64,000 bases of DNA from Mesostigma viride. Taxonomy: Eukaryota; Streptophyta; Mesostigmatophyceae; Mesostigmatales; Mesostigmataceae. Below, piece by piece: positions 59,101-64,000 of this stretch. The first letter of the stretch is position 1, and each line of letters starts with the position of its first letter. The notes below the pieces were generated by a model. It worked only from the letters and a program-made list of their open reading frames with translations. It made no database searches and was not told the origin of the DNA. Where the stretch lies: the NCBI GenBank assembly GCA_009746045.1, contig RPFO01000128.1, positions 1 through 64,000 of the forward strand. Reading direction: 5' to 3'. The position numbers were made by a program, and so were the translations under genes.

Positions 59101-62100
59101 TGGTCGGGCTTGGTGCCGGCCTCCCAGATGGCGTCCAGGTGGCGCTCCCCCAGCACGCGCGCGGACAGCAGCAAACGCAGCACGCGCTCGACGGCCTCCA
59201 CGTACTGTTGCAAATTGTTATGTTATTGTTGATGTATTGGTTGCATGGTCGCATGGTTGCATCATGAGACGATTGGGGAGTTCTTATTGAGGCGGGGAAT
59301 TGTGCATGGAGAGAGAACTAGGGGCTGGGGGGAGGGAAGGGGCAGAAAGGGGAAAACAAACAGGGGGAGGAGGGCAACAGGGGTAGGGGGGGAGGGGAGG
59401 CGAGCGGGGGTGGGTGGGTGGATGAGAGGGTTCTTGTGGGTCGACTTGGAGAGTAAGGAGGGCAAACAACTAAACGCAAGTTTAGACGTGATAGCGTCCC
59501 AGGTGGCCAAACAACAGGCAATATTAATACATCGAACCACTCCACAACAAGAGCTGATGGGGATGGAGAAAACTTTTAGGGGGCGGGGATATAAACTAGA
59601 AAAAAAAGCAAAGAGGGCCGGGGGGCGGGGGGGGGGGGGGGGGGGAGCCAAAGGTGGTAAAATAGAGCTTTTACTGAAACGTGCAGAGGGGTTTTCTTTT
59701 ATAATGCTTATAGATGCTAGACACATGCTCGCAGGGAACCCAAAAAGAAAAATATGGGTATAATTGCAACATCAAGCGAGCTTCACCCGCACTTGCCTGC
59801 TTGTGGTGCAGGTGGCTGCGCAGCATGACGGGCAGAATGTCGTGCGCATCCAGCCAGGCCAGCGTGGCGGATAATATCTGGCCACCGTCCCTCGCGCTGT
59901 GTCCCACCGCCACCTCGAGCACGCGGGTGACCTCGCGGACGGCTGACAGCTGTTTCCCAAAGGAGGGCTGCGCCAGCAGGCAGAGCACCATGCGCTGCTG
60001 CACCGTGGCCACCATGCCATCCGCGGTGTGTGTGCCGAGGCCCCGACCAAGGATGACCGCCTGCGGGGTGGGTGGGCAGCCATTTTATGAGTGGAAAGCG
60101 ATTAAAATGGATATGACTATGTTGGGCCTTTCCAGGCCTTTCCAGGGGGGGGGGAGAATGAAACAGCGTTTCCCATGTCATCTAACGTGGTTTAGGTAGA
60201 ATAGGATGTTTAGCATGACCAGGCGACAGGGAAGCTGGGCACAGGGCCAGTTCCAGGCAGGCACATGTCCAGGCGTGCGGAGAAGCTGGATCAGGAGGGC
60301 CCGGGACGGCAGAGTCTTTCTTACAATTTTAATAGAAGCCACTAACATCTATGACATTCTTTCCGGCTATGCCAACGGGGGCTTGCACCAAAAGCGTGTC
60401 CCTACCGCATGCGGGTTGCGCTGTCTTGGGTCGTGGGGAGACGGCTGCATATCAAGTGCAAGAGGGCAGCAAAACAACCAGTACAAGCACATTTGCGCCA
60501 TCCAGCCAGCATCCCTACTCCAGCACGGTCCGCACCAGGTGTCGGGGGATGGCGGCCAAAGGCCGCAAACACCAATTGCTTCATCAAGCCAGCATTCCAG
60601 CACAAGCAAGGCGCGTCCTCACCAACTGCCTGAGGATGGTGGCCAACTGCCAGCATAACACCAACCGCACAAGCCGCGTCCTCACCAGGTGCCGCAGGAT
60701 GATGGAGAGCAGAGAGAAGGATGACTGGTCGATCAGGCTGTGGGGCGCTGGCACGTTCGAAGGCCCCCCTGCCCCTGCTGCGTCAGCGGGGGTCCCGGAA
60801 GCGGTTGCCGGCGAGGGCCCTTGCGCGGCGGTTGGTGGCTCGCCCACCGTGGTGGATACCATGTTGAGGATGCGCCTGTGACGGTAGGAAGGATCAAAGG
60901 ATCGGCATAAAAGGGCAGAGAGGGGGGACAAAAGGACAGAGAGGGGGCGGGGCCATCGGGTGTTAGCACCGCTAATAGATGAGAGGGACCCGTTGCCAAA
61001 GGCACACGGCTGAAAACATGCCTAAACGCTAGTATGATCACGCTGTAGAAAAGGCACTGTTGCTGGAGGTGGTGTTTTTCTCAACAACCCATCATAACTA
61101 TCATGACCAGCGTGACCATGATCCCCATCAGCAAGCCTGTGAATGCTGTCTATATAATTGACAAAAGGCTGTACATAACCGCATGGCAGGACAGCAGGAT
61201 GCTCAGAGGGACAGGCATGGCCATGGGATTCTGTGGGGCTCATGTACCACAGCACCGGCTTAGGCATGTGCATGGATTGTGTGCACGTGCCAAGGGGCAT
61301 GTGCCCTGACATCATGCCACCCACAACTGCACGCCCCCCCAGGGTGTTGGTCACATCTGCTAGGGGCGCGTGCCAATCGTGAGACCTGCCGTCACAGCAC
61401 TCTGCCACGTCATGCCTGGAAAGTCCGAACACCCGGGTTGACCAGTACCGCTGGAACATGTTGCCCTGTTACGGAGGCTGCCCTGTGAAGCTATGTTCTA
61501 GATAAACACCGCAACCTGATTATAAGGCGCGCATCAGGAGTATTGGATGGGCCGTATACCCGGCAGTGGCCCCTAAAATCTCTCGTTCTGCAGATGCAAC
61601 AAAAACCAAAACCCTGCAGGTTCCACTCCAACCACACCTGCATTCAGAATGTGTAACAACCGCCAAGGATGCGGAGGGTTGGAAGGAACACCACAAAGCT
61701 AGCATGCCTCCCTGCCCACTAATACTTATCCAAAAACTTACATAAAACTTATATAAGCTAATGAAGTATACTTACAAGAATACTTAAGAAAATCAGCTAC
61801 CAAAGCGGGAACAGGCTAAGAAAGTTAGCAGTGAAACCCACTAGGGTCAAGGCAAGATACTAGTAATAAGTAAGCAGTGAAACCCACTAGGGTCAAGGCA
61901 AGATACTAGTAATAAGTAAGCAGTGAAACCTGCTATTGTCAAGACAACATACTAGTTATGAGACCCACATACATATAAGACACACCTTATATATGCGTTG
62001 AAAATGATAAACCATGGACAGTACCTTACATATACAGTTTACGTAGTGAAAGATTCAATAGGGGTACATCTGCTCCCATTCAAACATTCCCTCCCTACGC

Positions 62101-63346
62101 CATGCCCCGAGCAAGCCATGCCTGACGGTTGCGCACAACAGATCAGACGGTGTTTTCTGATCGTGTCAACAGATCAGATGGTGAGCCAATGACAGAGGCT
62201 TTGAGAGACAATCATGAAAAGGCCATCCGCTGGAGCAAGAAAAAGCGTGCTTGTATACATGGATCAGCAAGACTTGTCTCACCGTCGAGCACACTTTAAT
62301 AAGGCACGAGCAAACTTGAAAAGTGGATTAGCAACACCTGCATCACGGACGTGCACACTTGGTATCACTCACTTGCACGGCTCCACAAACTTGGACGCCA
62401 CCAGCGGGACCAAGAACTCGGAGACGTGCGCCAGCGGGTCCAACACCGCCTCGATCGCGCCAAGGCTCAGCCTGTCTGCGCTGCCCAGGACCGTGAGCAT
62501 GCTCTCGTACCCGCTGCCAAACGGGCCCTGACCAAAGTAGTTGGCCAGGTGGGCCACCGTACAGAAGTAGGGGACCGCCAACGATGGGCGGCAGGCAGCA
62601 CACTGGCACGCGGGACGGGGCTGCCCGCTGCTGCTGTCGTCACGAGACTCGGCCATGCACACCCAGGGTTCTCCATTGTCCCTGCTAGTTCCCGGGGAAG
62701 GCGCGGGCAGGGGCTCCGCGTAGATGTGCCCCTCGGGGGGCGGGTGCAGCGCCATGCCGTCAATTGCCGAATTTGCGCGGTGGTGCTGGTGGAAGATGGA
62801 TTCCTTGTCGAATGCGAGGCCCAGCGCGCGGAGCAGCGGTGCTAGGTCTTCCTCTGCGGCGCCCTGAGTTTCCGGGTTGAGAAGTTGTCCCAGCTTGACG
62901 ATAACGAGGTCCATCAGCCCGCAGCATGCCGTCAGGATGCAGTGGTGGATATTCGGGTTCCACCTGCGGAGAGCATTGTCGTCTAGACACTTGCTGAAAA
63001 TGTTGGGCACAACTTCCCGGATGAGAGTGTGTAAACTCAGCATCATCGGCTGGTTTGCCGACTCGACACCGGGAGATGCCACGCTGATTCGCGCTGCAGC
63101 GTCCAAGCATTTGGAAAGTAGTGCAGGATGCACTGTCCATGGATATTTTGTCAGTCCTGCCCGCACCTCGTTGAATTCTTCCATGGGGAATATGATGCCA
63201 TCGGCTTCCACCAGCTCGATGTCGTGGGCATTCGGGGACGAAATTCGTTGCCCGTCCATGTCCCCGACTGACGACTCATCGCTGCCCGACTCCCAGTCGT
63301 CGTTCGCCCGTATGATGTTATACGTCTCCCAGTTCCCTATATCCAT
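38615..63346 (-). CDS. Giant USP9X/FAF-like ubiquitin-specific protease (16 core exons)
   Basis: I join exons 62373-63346, 60686-60875, 59797-60060, 58970-59204, 58145-58450, 57015-57521, 56166-56276, 55190-55293, [cassette 54641-54685], 53988-54252, 50958-53224, 47063-50503, 46270-46589, 45145-45369, 43402-44452, 42575-42945 and 38615-42261. Every junction is phase-consistent except for a one-base excess in exon 5. The product is about 4,760 residues; USP9X has about 2,550. The order matches USP9X: helical N-terminal repeats, a ubiquitin-like domain (exon 11), the USP catalytic core (exons 13-16) and a helical C-terminus. Catalytic Cys lies in GLKNADATCYMN, His in GTAFAGHYYSY, Asp in WYMFDD. 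It should cleave ubiquitin from substrates, probably in the cytoplasm. The start ATG at 63346 has an in-frame TGA 12 nt upstream. Extra length comes from low-complexity insertions in exons 11, 12 and 17. Confidence 0.8.
42575..42945 (-). CDS. Deubiquitinase exon 16, catalytic Asp
   Basis: Joined in phase 2 it reads W-YMFDDTRVEAYDINDLERD, TFGGKYTVDV and NSAYILLYER. These match USP9X WYKFDD, CFGGEY and NAYILFYER. The first Asp of FDD is the expected third catalytic residue. Confidence 0.88.
43402..44452 (-). CDS. Deubiquitinase exon 15, zinc-ribbon-like and His box
   Basis: SIFGGLFAQQVISKNCSHRS, then YHCGECGRKVDALKR, then LPDTLLVHLKRFDFDYETMQ. A Pro/Ser/Gly/Lys-rich insertion of about 130 residues precedes YELVGVIVHSGTAFAGHYYS. 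The catalytic His codon is 43560-43562. Confidence 0.88.
44520..44620. repeat. G-rich intronic low-complexity block
   Basis: Repeats of GGGGAGGGGCGAA on plus, i.e. a C/T-rich tract on the gene strand just before the exon 15 acceptor, where it may serve as an extended polypyrimidine tract. A similar block at 45380-45600 precedes exon 14. Confidence 0.6.
45145..45369 (-). CDS. Deubiquitinase exon 14, USP core
   Basis: VSQLQLMFGTLAGSVRDHFV ... GMPINLREHQDAFEFFTCLY. REHQDAFEFF is the conserved USP R-E-x-Q-D-A-x-E-F-F motif. Phase 1 both sides. Confidence 0.88.
46270..46589 (-). CDS. Deubiquitinase exon 13, catalytic Cys box
   Basis: WDFTPSHAPRARGGFVGLKN then ADATCYMNAVFQVLFMQP. The nucleophile Cys codon is 46481-46483. 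The exon tail is a charged, Gly-rich insert absent from the compact USP core. Donor GTGAGC in phase 1. Confidence 0.88.
46695..46880 (-). mobile_element. LINE-type 3' fragment in a deubiquitinase intron
   Basis: On minus it reads GGTGCAGGTGCAC ... CACCTGCAGGTTGTCGCCC ... CATATGCCCCTTCTCAGGG, then CTCC-CCAC-GGAG and a (TTAA/TTGA) tail at 46699-46725. It is the same family as 4822-5265. It lies in the intron between exons 12 and 13, in the sense orientation of the gene. Confidence 0.65.
47063..50503 (-). CDS. Deubiquitinase exon 12, large low-complexity exon
   Basis: About 1,147 residues. Helical islands (CLQSLYSSALRVLTALLLGT; ETVHLACESLELVTSLVALW; YALLAYACQGDVATMRDAVA) are separated by long Gly/Ala/Asn/Asp-rich linkers, including a run of about 16 Asn encoded by (AAT)n. 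Donor GTACGT in phase 2, directly before the catalytic core. Confidence 0.75.
50088..50137. repeat. Coding (ATT/AAT)n trinucleotide run
   Basis: About 16 triplets within exon 12; the gene strand encodes polyasparagine. Confidence 0.95.
50958..53224 (-). CDS. Deubiquitinase exon 11 with ubiquitin-like domain
   Basis: About 755 residues. It starts TCVSCITTELQGVAM, then a low-complexity region, LLLLQDFVAGCEGRC, and a ubiquitin-like fold LWVHGNEYLCSLRARVAMAL ... LRLLCGGRELASDNQFL. A helical segment follows (LPGCMLSHLFPHLYDLLFML), equivalent to the USP9X LQEPHLTTLFDLLEML. Pro/Ala/Gly-rich linkers fill the rest. Donor GTGAGC in phase 2. Confidence 0.78.
53988..54252 (-). CDS. Deubiquitinase exon 10
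   Basis: CFTRFFFSTNGSMGKLVHEA ... LLGAGYLWAVALDARRSLVA ... FRRQFLE. It aligns with the USP9X block containing MDQFWGIALRAQSGDVSRAA. Donor GTGAGT in phase 0. Confidence 0.78.
54552..54618. repeat. poly(G) and (GGGA)n intronic repeat
   Basis: It lies between the cassette exon and exon 10 of the deubiquitinase. On the gene strand it is a (TCCC)n/C-run. Confidence 0.85.
54641..54685 (-). CDS. Deubiquitinase cassette exon (duplicate of exon 10 start)
   Basis: 45 nt, so it can be included or skipped without frame change. It encodes FFMRFMFSAFLSSC. Its first 30 or so bases resemble the start of the next exon (CFTRFFFST), with about 25 of 30 identical including the acceptor. An alternative acceptor nine bases upstream (54694) also keeps frame. 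Confidence 0.5.
55027..55185. repeat. 63-bp tandem repeat covering the exon 8 splice donor
   Basis: GGTGCTATGATATATACATATGCGCATC-(A/G)CGTACC-type units occur about 2.5 times. On the gene strand each carries a GTACGTGATG or GTACGCGATG donor-like string. The copy nearest the exon is the donor used in the model. Confidence 0.75.
55190..55293 (-). CDS. Deubiquitinase exon 8
   Basis: IMYMVPRLEPDAQSHILQSK and LMTIPPQEITDTEF. Its length and the PP(x)xxT motif fit the USP9X segment between WFLNQ and the next helix. The acceptor CAACAG has a weak pyrimidine tract. Donor GTACGT in phase 2. Confidence 0.6.
56166..56276 (-). CDS. Deubiquitinase exon 7
   Basis: ATNLKLALGLAERLWKCL followed by VEDSAVAEDHELGVNWFSQ. 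It aligns directly with the USP9X block ...FRLSLDQVDILWHCLVEDS...WFLNQ, one of the clearest family matches outside the catalytic core. Confidence 0.82.
57015..57521 (-). CDS. Deubiquitinase exon 6
   Basis: 169 codons: TFVERCIAVIRSGRHILPIL ... ETQHGLFFLVASSLDREME, an Ala/Gly-rich insert, then LDFLQFVLE. The last segment aligns with LEFLTFVLS of USP9X. The donor GTCGGT is weaker than the others, so this end is less certain. Confidence 0.7.
58145..58450 (-). CDS. Deubiquitinase exon 5 (with homopolymer frameshift)
   Basis: The first part reads GRVQSILHLVRKLVN ... RVLEFLWKLLLAT in the frame set by exon 4. The last part reads EASVSSAFIETLTHYDN in the frame required by exon 6. Between them a 12-C run (58216-58227, plus strand) makes the exon one base too long; 11 or 14 would restore continuity. 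Confidence 0.65.
58713..58738. other. 12-bp inverted repeat in intron
   Basis: GAACCACTAGAA and TTCTAGTGGTTC separated by GA. Further AGAATCTTCTAGA-type short palindromes lie just upstream (58660-58685). Confidence 0.7.
58970..59204 (-). CDS. Deubiquitinase exon 4
   Basis: YVEAVERVLRLLL ... SNIMELFADLAPLFSEDQLD, helical repeat region. Donor GTGAGT in phase 1. Confidence 0.75.
59797..60060 (-). CDS. Deubiquitinase exon 3
   Basis: 88 codons, phase 0 at both ends: AVILGRGLGTHTADGM ... LRSHLHHKQ. The 5' splice site is CAG|GCAAGT, a GC donor. Confidence 0.72.
60686..60875 (-). CDS. Deubiquitinase exon 2
   Basis: Acceptor CACAG at 60876-60880; donor GTGAGG. It encodes RILNMV, an Ala/Pro/Gly-rich linker and SSFSLLSIILRHL. 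Confidence 0.7.
61832..61957. repeat. About 46-bp tandem repeat, 3 units, intron 1
   Basis: GCAGTGAAACCCACTAGGGTCAAGGCAAGATACTAGTAATAAGTAA-type units, with the last unit diverged. Confidence 0.85.
62373..63346 (-). CDS. Deubiquitinase exon 1 (N-terminus)
   Basis: Residues 1-325. It starts MDIGNWETYNII and is acidic at first, then helical with CQCAACRP (a possible metal-binding cluster) near residue 250. It ends in SKFVEPC before GTGAGT. Phase 2 joins exon 2 to give CKRILNMVS. Confidence 0.75.
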
Positions 63347-64000
63347 CCTGTCTACTCAGCTCCCAGCGGATTCAAAAATTCTACAACCGAACGCTGAAGG
63401 CGTCCGCCCTCCATGGACGCAGTTCGGGCAGACCCCGTCCGCCATCACCAGCGTCGTGATTGTGGAAGGTCCATCACGACGTCGTCACTCCTGCTCGCAC
63501 CGTGCGAGCGCCTTTGGGCGGGATCACAATGACAGTTTCTGCGTGCCAGTGTATAAAAGTGCCCAGTGCTGCATGCCCATTGCTGGTACATATTCGCCCA
63601 TGCCTGTTGCACCCGCGCCCGGCACAGGCGACGGGTGCGACAGCCGTGCCCGCCAAATATATGGGGGTTTGCCTGGGCACCCCTTGGTGAGGCTGCGTCC
63701 TGTTGCTGGCAGGCGGCGCCATGCTGGGGCCAATGGCACGCCGGCAGACCCCTTAAAAAGTACATGTGGCGTTTCACCACCGGCTTCCAGTGCCGACTGT
63801 TCAGTACGACCTGCTTTGTTCAGAAAACGACGAACATCCAGCTGTCCCAGACCTAACCCATGAGATACTACTCCGGTATTTTCCATAGATTTATATATTT
63901 GTACCGTTTTGGACGGATTTCATGCACATACTGGTGGACGGGCAAGAAAGAGATACGGTTAGCCGTCTCGTTTCGTCTAGAAGACTGGCACAGAAGCCTG
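63347..64000. promoter_or_regulatory. 5' region of the deubiquitinase gene
   Basis: It contains the promoter and 5' untranslated region of the minus-strand gene, by position. An in-frame TGA lies 12 nt before the ATG. No defined motif is claimed. The open frames on both strands here are not supported as genes. Confidence 0.4.

Noticed and set aside
62877-63863. Plus-strand ORF opposite exon 1 extending into the upstream region
   Set aside because: Overlaps the well-supported N-terminal exon in antisense. The protein shows no recognisable domain.

Overview
This is a eukaryotic nuclear window. The long genes are GC-rich with GT-AG introns, and they are separated by repeat-packed, more AT-rich intergenic DNA. 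I favour a green-lineage organism (green or streptophyte alga) because of a BIN4-like topoisomerase VI partner and a MULE/FAR1-type transposase with a SWIM finger. The sequence does not fix the species. There are no prokaryotic operons, CRISPR arrays or rRNA genes.

Layout. 0-2.4 kb: the C-terminal exon of a Mutator-like transposase. 2.4-28 kb: almost wholly accessory DNA. It holds a 21-bp minisatellite, two long (ATCC)n arrays, palindrome-rich tandem repeats, (CT)n, a G-rich (GGGT)n block, and many copies and fragments of LINE-type elements whose 3' ends carry small hairpins followed by tetra- or pentanucleotide tails. Also present are a BED/hAT-like degenerate locus and a hAT-like DNA transposon with 8-bp target duplications that contains a nested LINE-type element. 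28.5-32.4 kb: two intronless host genes, a BFR1-like coiled-coil protein (minus) and a BIN4-like DNA-binding protein (plus), divergent across about 1.2 kb. 32.7-37.3 kb: more elements, including a second copy of the ORF1-only element split by a 1,730-bp TTAA-flanked (piggyBac-like) insertion. 38.6-63.3 kb: one giant minus-strand gene for a USP9X/FAF-like deubiquitinase, assembled here from 16 phase-consistent exons plus one duplicated cassette exon. It encodes about 4,760 residues with the USP Cys box, His box and catalytic Asp across four consecutive exons.

The most interesting signals are these. (1) A family of half-LINE elements that carry a 5' end, an L1-type ORF1 and a 3' end, but no reverse transcriptase. 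(2) Two DNA-transposon insertions whose empty target sites survive in paralogous repeats within this window. (3) Several element families with the same kind of 3' hairpin plus variable tail, chained head to tail and inserted into tandem arrays. (4) A duplicated 45-nt cassette exon and a homopolymer frameshift in the giant deubiquitinase gene.

Limits: homology calls come from motif recognition and remembered family consensus, not searches. Exon boundaries were inferred from splice consensus, reading phase and family alignment.
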